A stretch of DNA of 64,000 nt from Streptomyces sp. LBL (GCF_029893585.1 NZ_JARXYX010000018.1:62001-126000), one strand, 5' to 3'. Shown: positions 33,019 to 42,434, counted from the stretch's first letter. Notes: a model not told the origin generated them from the letters alone. Translations and numbers: made by a program.

Positions 33019-33867
33019 ATGATCTGGACGGCGTTTTCGACGGAACATCTGTCGGGGACTGAACGATTCGACTGCTGAGAAGCCATGGTCTTCCAGGCGC
33101 ACTTTCGCACCACGATTGCCAGCGATCACCTGGATGACTTCCTCGCCAGCTCCCAGGCACTGAACCTGGGCGACATCCAGACCTTCGCGCAAAGCTACCC
33201 GCCCATGCACGCGCGCCGGACCCCGGCGATGATCCGGCAGAGCGATCCGGAACTGTGCCAACTCTGGCTCACCGTCCGTGGGGAGGTCGGGCTCAGCCAG
33301 TCGGGTCGGCACGTCGACGTCGGTGAGGGCGATCTGGTGCTCTACGACTCCTCCCGACCCTGCCAGGCCCAAACCGCCGCCCATGACCGCCCCGACGTCT
33401 CCTCACTGATCGTGCAGATACCCCGGGGCAAACTGCCCCTGCACTCCAACGCGCTCGACCGGCTCACCCTGACCCGCATCCAGGGACAGACAGGCATCGG
33501 CGCACTGTTCCGCCACTACCTCACCGACCTGATGAACCACGCGCCCCAGTACGAGGAATGCGACGCACCCCGCCTGGCAGGCGTCACCCTGGACCTGCTC
33601 AGCACCATGCTCGCCCAGGCCGCCCGGACCCCAGACCTCCTGCCGATCGAAACGCAGCACACCGTCCTGCGCACCCGGATCAACGCGTTCATCCAGCAGC
33701 ACCTGGCCGATCCCCGCCTCGACGCCCGGTCCATCAGCTCGATCGCCGCACGCTGGGGCTTTGCGGAGCCCACATCTTTCAGCCGCGCCTTCAAGACGCT
33801 GTACGGCACCACACCACGCGACCACCGCCACCAAAGCCAGCACCGCAGGGCGCAGGCCGGGCGCTGA
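33019..33867 (+). pseudogene. AraC-family regulator, decayed paralogue
   Basis: Same family as the preceding gene. The frame from ATG 33019 reads MIWTAFSTEHLSGTERFDC and meets TGA at 33076 where relatives have Trp (FDCWREM), then continues in frame. The sensor domain follows (RQSDPELCQLWLTVRGEVGL; GEGDLVLYDSS). The DNA-binding domain has lost its first helix pair: RLDARSI joins SSIAARWGFAEPTSFSRAF. A shortened protein from ATG 33085 could be made, but it would bind DNA poorly. Confidence 0.8.
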
Positions 33868-33966
33868 GTGCCAACAACCGTGCACGCAATGCCAACAACC
33901 CCACGGACATGTCAGGCAACATGTCAACGCATATCGCCCCGTTCATCCACAGAGAGGTACCGCCTC

Positions 33967-34383
33967 ATGCTGAGCACCACATCACAGCACCGCCCGGTCC
34001 GGGCGGCCGCGAATATCCTGCTCGCAGTCCTCATGGCGTTCGGCGTCAGCACCGCGATCGCGCCGTCCGCGCAAGCCGCTCCGCAGGCGGAGTGCTGGAC
34101 TCCCACGGCCAACGGGGAAGGGCGCGGGTACACGTACTGGAACAACGATAACGGCTACAACCTCAAGAGCGGGCCCTACACGGACGGATGCTGGAACGTC
34201 GGGTGGGTGGGCCAAGAAAAGTTGATCTACCTCCAGTGCTGGAAGAAGAACTCCTACGGCAACACGTGGTGGTACGTCCGGGTCGCGGGCACCAACGACT
34301 ACGGCTGGACGTCGGAAAACAACTTCTGGGGCGACTCGGTGGACGAGAACGGCGACGGGCAAATCAGCTTCTACGAATGCTGA
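33967..34383 (+). CDS. Small secreted protein with SH3-like domain and EF-hand-like loop
   Basis: 138 aa. Signal peptide (RAAANILLAVLMAFGVSTAI then PSAQAA). The mature part (about 95 aa) has four Cys and many Trp/Tyr. NGYNLKSGPYTDGCW and NTWWYVRVAGTNDYGWTSEN resemble a bacterial SH3-like fold. The end, DSVDENGDGQISFYEC, looks like one EF-hand calcium loop. AGAGAGG precedes ATG. Composition less GC-rich than neighbours, suggesting transfer. Role unknown. Confidence 0.7.
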   Translation: MLSTTSQHRPVRAAANILLAVLMAFGVSTAIAPSAQAAPQAECWTPTANGEGRGYTYWNNDNGYNLKSGPYTDGCWNVGWVGQEKLIYLQCWKKNSYGNTWWYVRVAGTNDYGWTSENNFWGDSVDENGDGQISFYEC

Positions 34384-34517
34384 GACCCGCCCCGTATGGA
34401 AGCCGTCCCTTCTGAGCACTCTGGTGCGGAGGGGCGGCCTTCCCCCGTGTCCTTCATCTCACCGACACACTAAACAAGAGCACGGGATGCGCGCTGCCCA
34501 CCATTGCGCCGCCCGAC

Positions 34518-35033
34518 ATGGCGCTGCCGATCAGCACGTACGGCGCCGCAGCCGTAACCTATGGCTTCGCGCAGCACGCTCTTCCCGACGGGTGGGGCCT
34601 CCGCAAGTCGATGCAGCGCGCCCTCAACGGCAAGGAAAGGCGCGAGTACACCTGCGGCTCCAAGAGCACTGTCCAGTTCGTCCGCAGGCCCGACATAGTG
34701 CGCGACGACTCGTGCGACGAGTATCCCTTCGCCTCAACCAAGCAAGGTGGCACCGACGGGGCACTCTGTGCCGAAATCACTCCGCTCCTCGAGGATGACG
34801 GCAAATATCAAGTGTATGACTCCGATCCGTCCAGGCCCGTCACTGGCAAGGAACCCTGCGTGCGCGGCCACGTGCCTGAGGACTTGAATGAGCTCGCCGG
34901 CAACGCGTACTCCCGCTACATCCAGGACTGGCGACTGATTGAGGATGACTCCTTCTGGGTGGATATCCCCGATTTCTTCGACAAGGTGAAAACTGGCGAA
35001 GAGAGCGGCGACGGAATCGTGATCGTTGATTGA
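34518..35033 (+). pseudogene. NucA/NucB-type deoxyribonuclease domain, 5'-truncated remnant
   Basis: The DSCDEYPFASTKQGG block matches the catalytic CDEYPF motif of NucA/NucB nucleases, with ALCAEITPLLEDDGKYQVYD and VPEDLNELAGNAYSRYIQDW following. Such domains usually terminate larger secreted or polymorphic-toxin proteins; here only ~171 codons remain, without signal peptide or ribosome site. Its 3' end abuts the broken yidC gene. Lower GC than flanks. It could still be expressed as a small protein. Confidence 0.65.
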
Positions 35034-35042
35034 CGGAATAAC

Positions 35043-35706
35043 CGGCGAGCGGCACCACCGCCACGGTGAACAGCGTGAAGAAGGACATGAGAGGCATGAC
35101 CTTGCTCATCGCGCCCATCCCGGGCAGCTGCGCGCCGTCCCCCACGGGCACCGCCGGAGCGGCGGCCGTCATCGACTTCGTACGGCGGTAGTTGAACGCG
35201 GCGACCGCGGAGACGAGCGCGAACAGGCCGACGTACACGAGACCCGCGCCCCCGAACATCCCACCGCCGTCGCCGAGCGCGTCCGTCCACCGTTGCCCGA
35301 GGGGTGCGGCGAACAGCTGGTGCGTGAGCAGTTCGTTCGTCCGGTCGCCGATCGTCGTGTTGGAGAACAGGTGGTAGAGCAGGAAGAACGCGGGCAGCTG
35401 GAAGAGGCTCGGCAGGCAGCCGGACAGCGGCGACACCTTTTCCTCGGCGTGCAGTTCGAGGACGGCCTGCTGCAGCTTCCCCGGGTTCTTCGCGTGCTTC
35501 TTCCGCAGCTCGGCGATCTTCGGCTGGAGTTGGGTGCGCGCCTTCTGGCCGCGGGCCGCCGCCCGGGACAGGGGGTGCACGAGGAGTCTTACGAGTGCGG
35601 TGAACAGGACGATCGCAGCGGCGGCCGCGGTGGCGCCGAACAGCGGCTGGAGCAGGTCGGCCAGGTGCTGGACCAGGTCGGCGAACGCGGACATGAACAC
35701 GGACAT
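35043..35706 (-). pseudogene. YidC-family membrane insertase paralogue, 3'-truncated
   Basis: YidC/Oxa1 insertase (VQHLADLLQPLFGATAAAAA; VLFTALVRLLVHPLSRAAAR; GCLPSLFQLPAFFLLYHLFS; FFTLFTVAVVPLA). Similarity stops at VVPLA, in the last predicted membrane helix, at the junction with the nuclease remnant; the frame then runs antisense to it. GGAGGG precedes ATG 35706. In Streptomyces this short YidC lies next to a DUF6412 gene, as here. Confidence 0.8.
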
Positions 35707-35778
35707 GGGTGAGCCCTCCGGGGGTCTCGTCGTGCCAGGAGTGGTGAGGAACGGCATGACGACCCGCGCGGGGCCCGG

Positions 35779-35845
35779 CCCGTTGGGCTCGTTGAGCTGG
35801 TTGCGCTCGTTGGGCTCGTTGGGCTCGTTGGGCTTGCTGAGCTCG
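35779..35845 (+). repeat. 9-bp tandem repeat (CTCGTTGGG)
   Basis: About seven imperfect copies between yidC and DUF6412 genes. Confidence 0.8.
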
Positions 35846-35860
35846 TTGGAAGAGGGCGCC

Positions 35861-36181
35861 CTACGCGACGGTCGTCGGGAGGGCGTGTCCGGGCGCTCGG
35901 GGGCGGGTGCGCCCCCTGGCGTCGGGATCTCGCTGCGGCAGGAACGCCGTACGGCGAGCGCGGTCGCGGATGGCCGTACGCACCCGGGTGGGCGGGACGG
36001 CGGGCGCGGTGCGCGAGGCGAGGAGGGCGCAGACGGCGAGCGCGGAGCCGGCCGCTGCGGTCGCGGCGAGCGCGACGGTGACGGAGAGGCTGCTGCCGGC
36101 GTCGAGCAGCGCGAGGTCAAGGAGCAGGATCAGCAGTACGGCGACGGGACCCGCGGTGGCACTGGTCCAGCGACGGATCAC
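35861..36181 (-). CDS. DUF6412 membrane protein
   Basis: 106 aa with two hydrophobic helices (AVLLILLLDLALLDAG; VTVALAATAAAGSALAVCAL) and a basic, Pro/Arg-rich tail. Matches DUF6412, the habitual neighbour of the short YidC. GTG start. Likely co-transcribed with yidC; role unknown. Confidence 0.72.
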   Translation of the reverse strand: MIRRWTSATAGPVAVLLILLLDLALLDAGSSLSVTVALAATAAAGSALAVCALLASRTAPAVPPTRVRTAIRDRARRTAFLPQRDPDARGRTRPRAPGHALPTTVA

Positions 36182-36204
36182 GACCGGCCCCCTCCCTTCG
36201 TGCG

Positions 36205-36262
36205 GCTGTTGCGGCCCTGCGCGTACGGCTGTTGCGGCCCTGCGCGTACGGCTGTTGCGGCT
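36205..36262 (+). repeat. 23-bp tandem repeat, about 2.5 copies
   Basis: CGGCTGTTGCGGCCCTGCGC-type unit upstream of the DUF6412 gene. Confidence 0.8.
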
Positions 36263-36424
36263 GATGCGGCCTTACGGCCTCCGGGGCGCGGACTCTCGCG
36301 TCCTGCCTCCGACTTGAGTCCATCCTGCCTCGGTCATACCTGTATACCTGATCGCCGTGATCGATCACAGGGCGATCCTGGCCTGACCGAGGAGCTCGGG
36401 GACGGGCCCCGGAGGTGACGTGAG

Positions 36425-37282
36425 TCAGCGCGGTCTCACCTCTGCGAGCTTGGCCCACACCACGAGCCGGTACCTGGACGTGTACTCCGGGGTGCAGGTC
36501 GTCAGGGTCAGGTAGGAGCCGGGCTCGGTGTAGCCGCGGCCGGGGTGGACCGTGGACCGCGGGATCGGCTGGATCACGCCCCCGTCCCGGGCCGAGGTCT
36601 GCGGGAGGGCCCGGTCGACGGCGTACGTGTAGGTCGCGTCCCTGGTCTCGACCTCGATGGTGTCCTTCGGCCGCAGCCGGTTGATGTACCGGAAGGGCTC
36701 GCCGTGGGTGTTGCGGTGCCCGGCGAGAGCGAAGTTCCCGCCCTGGCCCGGCTGTTGGGTGCCGGGGTAGTGGCCGACGTACCCCTTGTTGAGGACGTTC
36801 GGCTTGCTGACGCCCTCGGCGACGGGGACCCGGAGGTGGAGGCGGGGGACGGTGAGGATGGCGTAGGCCTGGGAGCGGCGGGGCCCTGAGGGCCGGTCGC
36901 CGTCGGCGTACCGCTCCCTCGGCGACCCGGGGGACGCGGACGTGACGGACGTACCGGAATCACGGCTGCCGCCGTCGCTGCCGCCGTCGCCGGGGTCGCT
37001 GTCACCGTGGCCCGTGTCGCTGTCACTGTTGCCGAGGCCCGTGTCGCTGTCGCCGCGGCCGGTGTCGTTGCCGCCGTGGCCGTCGCCCCACTCCCGCTCC
37101 AGCGCCTCCACCTTCCGCTCGGCGCCTTCCCGGGCCTCCCGGTTGGTCCACCACAGCTGGTGCACGACGAGCAGCAGCACCAGGACCCCGACGGTGACGA
37201 GGACTTCGCCGCCGGTCCACAGCGCCCGCCGGCGCAGGGCGCGTCGGCGCCGGATGCCGTGGTGCACGACGTGAAGCCGCAT
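36425..37282 (-). CDS. Class E sortase
   Basis: About 285 aa. N-terminal transmembrane helix (EVLVTVGVLVLLLVVHQLW), an Asp/Gly/Ser low-complexity linker of ~55 residues, and a C-terminal sortase domain with catalytic His (NFALAGHRNTHGEPF), Cys (YLTLTTCTPEY) and Arg (TSRYRLVVWAKL). The TLTTCTP context is the class E hallmark; these enzymes act on LAXTG proteins in Streptomyces. GAGGAGG precedes ATG 37282. Confidence 0.92.
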   Translation of the reverse strand: MRLHVVHHGIRRRRALRRRALWTGGEVLVTVGVLVLLLVVHQLWWTNREAREGAERKVEALEREWGDGHGGNDTGRGDSDTGLGNSDSDTGHGDSDPGDGGSDGGSRDSGTSVTSASPGSPRERYADGDRPSGPRRSQAYAILTVPRLHLRVPVAEGVSKPNVLNKGYVGHYPGTQQPGQGGNFALAGHRNTHGEPFRYINRLRPKDTIEVETRDATYTYAVDRALPQTSARDGGVIQPIPRSTVHPGRGYTEPGSYLTLTTCTPEYTSRYRLVVWAKLAEVRPR

Positions 37283-37647
37283 GCGTACGCCTCCTCGACC
37301 GGGGCCGCCCGCACGATAGGCGCGGGGCGTCGAAGTAACCAGCCCGAACACGCCCTGGGCTTCCCGCCGTTCGGGATACCGGACTTCCTCCACAGGTTTG
37401 AGAAAGGGCTGACAGAACCCTCGACAACCTCACGCGCCACACCCGATGCTTCTCCTCCTGGCACCTGCCTCCCGGCACCTGCCTCCCGGCTTCAGCCTCG
37501 GGGCGCCTGCCTCCGGGCAACAGCGGGACAGGCCACAGGGCCGGTAACCGGCGACCGCCCCCGGCCCCCGGCGACCGGTTGCCGGTTGCCGGTTGCCGGT
37601 TGCCGGTTCAGGGACCGGTATCGCTCGACTCGAAGTTCGGAGAACCC
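37283..37647. other. Divergent intergenic region with heptamer repeats
   Basis: 365 bp between the class E sortase and the GH30 gene. It holds five copies of CCGGTTG (37575-37609) and short CACCTGCCTCCCGG repeats (about 37460-37490). No gene supported. Confidence 0.6.
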
Positions 37648-39120
37648 ATGATCCGACGCAGAACGCTCCTCACGGCCGCGGGCGGCACGCTCCTCGGCAG
37701 CGCCCTGGCGACCGGCACCGCACGAGCGGACGCCACCGTCGCCGTCAACCCCGGTACCTCGTACGGCACATGGGAGGGCTGGGGCACCTCGCTGGCCTGG
37801 TGGGCCAACGTCTTCGGCGCCCGCGACGACTTCGCCGACCTCTTCTTCACCACCAAGTCGGTGTCGTACAACGGCACGTCCCTGCCCGGCCTCGGTCTGA
37901 ACATCGCCCGCTACAACCTGGGCGCGTGCAGCGGGAACAGCGTGGGCGGCACGACGATGACCGCCTCGCCGAACATCCCCGCCTACAAGCAGATCGAGGG
38001 CTTCTGGCAGGACTGGAACAACGAGGACCCCGCGTCCTCGGCCTGGGACTGGACCGCGGACGCCCACCAGCGCGCGATGCTGCTGAAGGCGACGGCACGG
38101 GGCGCGACGACCGAACTGTTCGCGAACTCCCCGATGTGGTGGATGTGCGTCAACCACAACCCGTCGGGCGCCTCGGACGGCGGCAACAACCTCCAGTCCT
38201 GGAACTACCGCCAGCACGCCTCCCACCTGGCCGCGGTGGCGCTGCGCGCGAAGAACGACTGGGGCGTGAACTTCGCGACGGTGGACGCCTTCAACGAGCC
38301 GTCGTCGTCCTGGTGGACGGCGACCGGCACGCAGGAGGGCTGCCACCTGGACGCGACCGTCCAGTCGGCCGTACTCCCCTACCTGCGCAGCGAGTTGGAC
38401 AAGCGCGGCCTGACCGCCACCAGGATCTCGGCCTCGGACGAGACGAGCTACGACCTCGCGCGCACGACCTGGGGTTCCTTCAGCTCGTCGACGAAGGCCC
38501 TGGTGAACCGGGTGAACGTGCACGGTTACCAGGGTGCGGACGGCCGTCGGGATCTGCTGTACTCGGACGTCGTCACGTCGTCGGGCAAGGCCCTGTGGAA
38601 CTCGGAGACCGGCGACAAGGACGGCACGGGCTTCACCATGGCGAGCAACCTGCTCTACGACTTCCGCTGGCTGCACCCCACCGCCTGGGTGTACTGGCAG
38701 GTCATGGACCCGTCCGCGGGCTGGGCGATGATCGCGTACGACGCGAACACCCTGCAGCCGACCACGGTCCAGACCAAGCACTACGTGATGGCCCAGTTCA
38801 GCCGCCACATCCGCCCCGGCATGCGGATCCTCGACACCGGCGTCAGCAACGCGGCGGCGGCCTACGACGCCTCGGCCAGGCGCCTGGTGATCGTCGCCCT
38901 GAACACCTCCGCCTCCGCCCAGACCCTGACCTTCGACCTCTCCCGCTTCACCACGGTCACCGGCGGCTCGGGCGGCCTGGTCCCGCGCTGGAACACGGTC
39001 ACCACGGGCGGCGACACGTACCGGGCGTACTCGGACACCCGCCTCAGCGGCAAGTCGGTCGCGGTCCCGTTCGCGGCGAAGGCGGTGCAGACGTTGCAGA
39101 TCGACGGAGTAACGCTCTAG
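37648..39120 (+). CDS. Secreted GH30 endo-beta-1,6-galactanase-like enzyme
   Basis: 490 aa, Tat signal (RRRTLLTAAGGTLLGSALA, cleaved at ARA-DAT). GH30 barrel: YGTWEGWGTSLAWWANVFG, LGLNIARYNLGAC, ELFANSPMWWMCVNHNPSG, acid/base Glu in VDAFNEPSSSWW and nucleophile Glu in LWNSETGDKDG, then the C-terminal beta domain. The WEGWGTSLAWW start and WMC motif fit the fungal/actinobacterial beta-1,6-galactanase subfamily acting on arabinogalactan. Extracellular. Specificity inferred. Confidence 0.87.
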   Translation: MIRRRTLLTAAGGTLLGSALATGTARADATVAVNPGTSYGTWEGWGTSLAWWANVFGARDDFADLFFTTKSVSYNGTSLPGLGLNIARYNLGACSGNSVGGTTMTASPNIPAYKQIEGFWQDWNNEDPASSAWDWTADAHQRAMLLKATARGATTELFANSPMWWMCVNHNPSGASDGGNNLQSWNYRQHASHLAAVALRAKNDWGVNFATVDAFNEPSSSWWTATGTQEGCHLDATVQSAVLPYLRSELDKRGLTATRISASDETSYDLARTTWGSFSSSTKALVNRVNVHGYQGADGRRDLLYSDVVTSSGKALWNSETGDKDGTGFTMASNLLYDFRWLHPTAWVYWQVMDPSAGWAMIAYDANTLQPTTVQTKHYVMAQFSRHIRPGMRILDTGVSNAAAAYDASARRLVIVALNTSASAQTLTFDLSRFTTVTGGSGGLVPRWNTVTTGGDTYRAYSDTRLSGKSVAVPFAAKAVQTLQIDGVTL

Positions 39121-39248
39121 ATCGTGGCGTACCAGGACACTCCAGAACCCTCCAGAACGCTCCAGAACACTCCCGAGCGTGCCGGAGATCTAAGGCCTGG
39201 CCTGCACATACCTCTCCTCGGACACCTCTCGGCAGTACCGTGTCTGCC

Positions 39249-40265
39249 ATGCGCCCCGACACCCCCGCCGAGACCGTCGACCACCCCGCCGAAGCGGCAC
39301 GCCTGGAGCGGACCGCCGGCCTGCATCCCGAGGATGCCGAGGCCCTGCTCCTGCGGGCCGCGGCCCACCTGGAGCTCGCCGGCGACCGCCCCGCCGCGAG
39401 CACCCTCTACGACCGCCTGCTGTCCTCACCTGACGGCCTGGAGAACCCTCATCTGGTACGAGCCCTCAAGGCCTCGAACCTCTGGGAGTACGGCCACGAG
39501 GCCGAGGCCCGAGCGATCATCGACGGCGTCCGAGCAGCGTCCCCCCGCGACCCGGCCCCCTGGGTGATCGTCGCGGAGGCACTGGAATCCCACGACGAGC
39601 TGGAGGCGGCGCAGGAGACGTTCACGGAGGGGACGAGGCTGCTGCTGGCGGACGTCCAGCAGCCCCCGTACTCCATGCACCCGCTCCTGTTCGGCCGCCA
39701 CCGGGTCCGCCGCATGCTGGGCCTCCCCCACGACGACTGGGACGTACTGGCGGACACCCTGCACGTGTCCCCGGTGTCCCTGGACGAACTCCACGACCCG
39801 AAGCGCGTCTGGTCCCTCGGCTCGGACAACCCGGCGGAACTGGAAGCGGAGATCTCCCGCCTCCGAGCAGAACTCGGCACCTACCGCGAGGCCCTCTCCC
39901 GCCCGTTCCCGGTAGCGGTCCTGCACTGGCCGGCAGCCGAACTCTCCGAACTGCTGGAGGCGTACCCGTCGCTCACGTCGGAGTACCCCTCCCACGAGAC
40001 CCACCTGACCACCATAGAAACCTCCCTCCGCGAACTGGCCTCCTCCGGCACCCCCAACCTGGGCATCGTGACGGGCACGGTCCCGTCCTACGAAGCCTTC
40101 GCCGCGTCGGAGGCCTCGTCCCCGGAGGACGTCTCCCTGCTGCCGCAGTACGCGACGACGTTGGCGGCGAGGGGACGGGCGGTGGCTTGGCCGCCGGAGC
40201 GGGGGGCGGTTTGTTGGTGTGGGTCGGGACAGCCGTACGGCGACTGCCACGGGGCCTCCAACTGA
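39249..40265 (+). CDS. TPR-like protein with C-terminal SEC-C zinc motif
   Basis: 338 aa. The N-terminal half is helical and TPR-like (HPEDAEALLLRAAAHLELAG; EYGHEAEARAIIDGVRAASP). The end VCWCGSGQPYGDCHGASN is a SEC-C motif (CxCGSGx..C-H) that binds zinc. Such proteins may bind partner proteins or nucleic acid. No clear ribosome site, so the start is tentative. It precedes the vsr gene by 123 bp and marks the edge of the defence island. Confidence 0.8.
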   Translation: MRPDTPAETVDHPAEAARLERTAGLHPEDAEALLLRAAAHLELAGDRPAASTLYDRLLSSPDGLENPHLVRALKASNLWEYGHEAEARAIIDGVRAASPRDPAPWVIVAEALESHDELEAAQETFTEGTRLLLADVQQPPYSMHPLLFGRHRVRRMLGLPHDDWDVLADTLHVSPVSLDELHDPKRVWSLGSDNPAELEAEISRLRAELGTYREALSRPFPVAVLHWPAAELSELLEAYPSLTSEYPSHETHLTTIETSLRELASSGTPNLGIVTGTVPSYEAFAASEASSPEDVSLLPQYATTLAARGRAVAWPPERGAVCWCGSGQPYGDCHGASN

Positions 40266-40388
40266 GCATTCAATCCGTGGATTGGTGGTCGGGCCGTGGG
40301 CAGGTCTCGCGCCAGTTCGGGCTATCTGACCGGTGAGATAGTCGCCACCGAGAGGAAAATCACGGCGAGGCGATAGGACACTGGGAGC

Positions 40389-40844
40389 ATGCAGGTTGCG
40401 CTCCCCTCCAGCCCTGATGTCTCGGCCCGGATGAGCCGGCAGACCAACCGGGACACCGGTGCGGAACGCGCGGTGCGGCGACTTCTCCACGCCTCCGGAT
40501 ACCGCTACCGGATCCACTATCCGGTACCGGGCCTGCCTAGGCGAAAGATCGACATCGCGTTCACGCAGGTCAGGTTGGCGGTCTTGATCGACGGCTGCTT
40601 CTGGCACGGCTGCCCGGAGCACGCCACCAGTCCCAAGGCGAACGCGGAATGGTGGCGGCAGAAGCTCGATCGCAACATCGAGCGGGACCGGGAGACTACC
40701 GCGCAGTTGGTGTCTGAAGGTTGGACGGTCATGCGCTTCTGGGAACACGAGTCACCGGAAGCTGTCATGCGTCAGGTGGCCGCGCATGTGGAGCGGGAGA
40801 GGGCAAGCAGGCGGAAACGGCACACGAAGGGCGGGGACAGATGA
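40389..40844 (+). CDS. vsr: Very short patch repair endonuclease Vsr
   Basis: 151 aa. Nicks T:G mismatches arising from 5mC deamination. Family blocks: SRQTNRDTGAERAVRRLLHA, KIDIAFTQVRLAVLIDGCFW (catalytic Asp), HGCPEHATSPKANAEWW and VMRFWEHE. Precedes a C5-methylase gene on the same strand by 273 bp, the typical pairing. Start ATG 40389; Met15 is an alternative. Confidence 0.92.
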   Translation: MQVALPSSPDVSARMSRQTNRDTGAERAVRRLLHASGYRYRIHYPVPGLPRRKIDIAFTQVRLAVLIDGCFWHGCPEHATSPKANAEWWRQKLDRNIERDRETTAQLVSEGWTVMRFWEHESPEAVMRQVAAHVERERASRRKRHTKGGDR

Positions 40845-41117
40845 GCGGATTGGGTTCGTCGACCCGCGCGCGGGTGCCCACCGGTCTGCGTCGCGCCAAC
40901 AGGCCATGGCCATCGGGCGGCGCAGGGCTCGGCCCACGGACACATACTCGCGAACAGTGGCCTCAGCCAGCCCTCCCGCCCGTTCACCGGGAAGAAGACG
41001 GCCTGATCCGGCCAGATGGGACAAGCTTCCCCACCGTCGGTGGCTGGGTCGCTGCGGGTGGTGATCAAGCGCATTGATGACACCGGCCCCCTCGACCGCC
41101 GGCTACACTTCACCCCT

Positions 41118-42434
41118 ATGAACAGCCCGGGAACACAGGTTCGCCACCTCGACGGAATCCGGATCCTGGATCTCTTCGCGGGCCCCGGTGGACTCGACGT
41201 GGCCGCGCATTTCCTGGGTTTCAAGAGCATCGGGATCGAGTGGGACCGGAACGCTTGCGAGACGCGTTACTCGGCGGGTCTGCCGACGATCCACGCCGAT
41301 GTGAGCGTCATGCGCGAGAGCCGCTTCGACGAGATCCCGGAAACAGTCGACGTCCTGGCCGGTGGACCACCCTGCCAGTCCTTCTCCGTCGCCGGGAATG
41401 GCAAGGGACGGCGAGCGCTGACGAGGGTGGAGAATTTCATCTACCGCCTCGTGGACGGGGAGGATGAAGCGAAAATCGACGAGGAACTGCACGCTCTCGA
41501 CGACTCGCGCACCGCCTTGGTCCTGGAGCCATTGCGCTGGCTCCTCAAAGCGATCGACACAGAGGGACGCGACCCGTACAAGGTAATTGCTCTGGAGCAG
41601 GTGCCCGCGGCACTGCCCCTCTGGGAGGTCTACGCGAAGCTCCTGCGTGGCGGGGAAGGAAGACTGAAGGGCGTCAAGTACGAGGCCGACTGCTGGGAGT
41701 TGAAGACCGAGCAGTTCGGGGTGCCGCAGACTCGCACACGTGCCGTACTCGTCGCCCGGCGCCCGGGACACGGGGCCATCGATCCGATCGAAGCGACTCA
41801 TCTGCCCTTCGACCTGCATCGTGGCAAACGGAATGCCGGTCGGACAGAGATGTTCCCCACCAATTCTCGGATTCCCGGGACCAAGCAGCGCTGGCTCTCC
41901 ATGGCGGAGGCCCTCGACGCGGCGAGCAAATTGGAGGGTTCACCCGTGGATGTGTCCCGCCTCAAAACAGGAGGCAGGATGGGATTCTTCGTTGTCTCGA
42001 ACTACGGCTCCGGGGGCGACCCGAAGAAGCGAGGTCGACGCTTGTCGTCCGAGCCCGCTTTCACCGTCACCGGGAAGGTTTCTCGGAACAAGGTGTACAA
42101 AAGCATGACCGAGTACGAGGCCGCCATATCCGAGCGATTTACCATTCCCGAATCAGGAGTACTCCAGACCTTCCCGCACAACTTCCCCTGGTCGGGAAAC
42201 GACCAGGCGCAGCAGGTGGGCAATGCGGTGCCACCCCGGCTCGGCATGCACGTGCTGAGCCGGGCACTGCGCGGGAATGCTCCCTCGGACGAGGAGCTGG
42301 CGGCCGCAACCACTTGGCCCAGTGTGCCTCCGACCACCACGGCTGAGCTGCGCGTCATCGGATGCGGCGATCAGAGCCAATGCCCCCCGAACTCGCACAA
42401 AGTCACTCGCCCCCGTCGGAAGGCCGCCCCCTGA
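41118..42434 (+). CDS. dcm: DNA (cytosine-5) methyltransferase
   Basis: 438 aa. Motif I LDLFAGPGGLDVAA, motif IV GGPPCQSFSV (catalytic Cys), motif VI VIALEQVPA (EQV instead of ENV), motif VIII PQTRTRAVLVARR, motif X QVGNAVPPRLG. A ~75-aa insertion separates motifs IV and VI. It probably marks host DNA for the neighbouring DrmA/DrmB-like system, as DrmMII does in class 2 DISARM. ATG lies 8 bp after a TACACT -10-like box, so the transcript may be leaderless. 3' end overlaps the convergent DUF6339 gene by 32 nt. Confidence 0.92.
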   Translation: MNSPGTQVRHLDGIRILDLFAGPGGLDVAAHFLGFKSIGIEWDRNACETRYSAGLPTIHADVSVMRESRFDEIPETVDVLAGGPPCQSFSVAGNGKGRRALTRVENFIYRLVDGEDEAKIDEELHALDDSRTALVLEPLRWLLKAIDTEGRDPYKVIALEQVPAALPLWEVYAKLLRGGEGRLKGVKYEADCWELKTEQFGVPQTRTRAVLVARRPGHGAIDPIEATHLPFDLHRGKRNAGRTEMFPTNSRIPGTKQRWLSMAEALDAASKLEGSPVDVSRLKTGGRMGFFVVSNYGSGGDPKKRGRRLSSEPAFTVTGKVSRNKVYKSMTEYEAAISERFTIPESGVLQTFPHNFPWSGNDQAQQVGNAVPPRLGMHVLSRALRGNAPSDEELAAATTWPSVPPTTTAELRVIGCGDQSQCPPNSHKVTRPRRKAAP

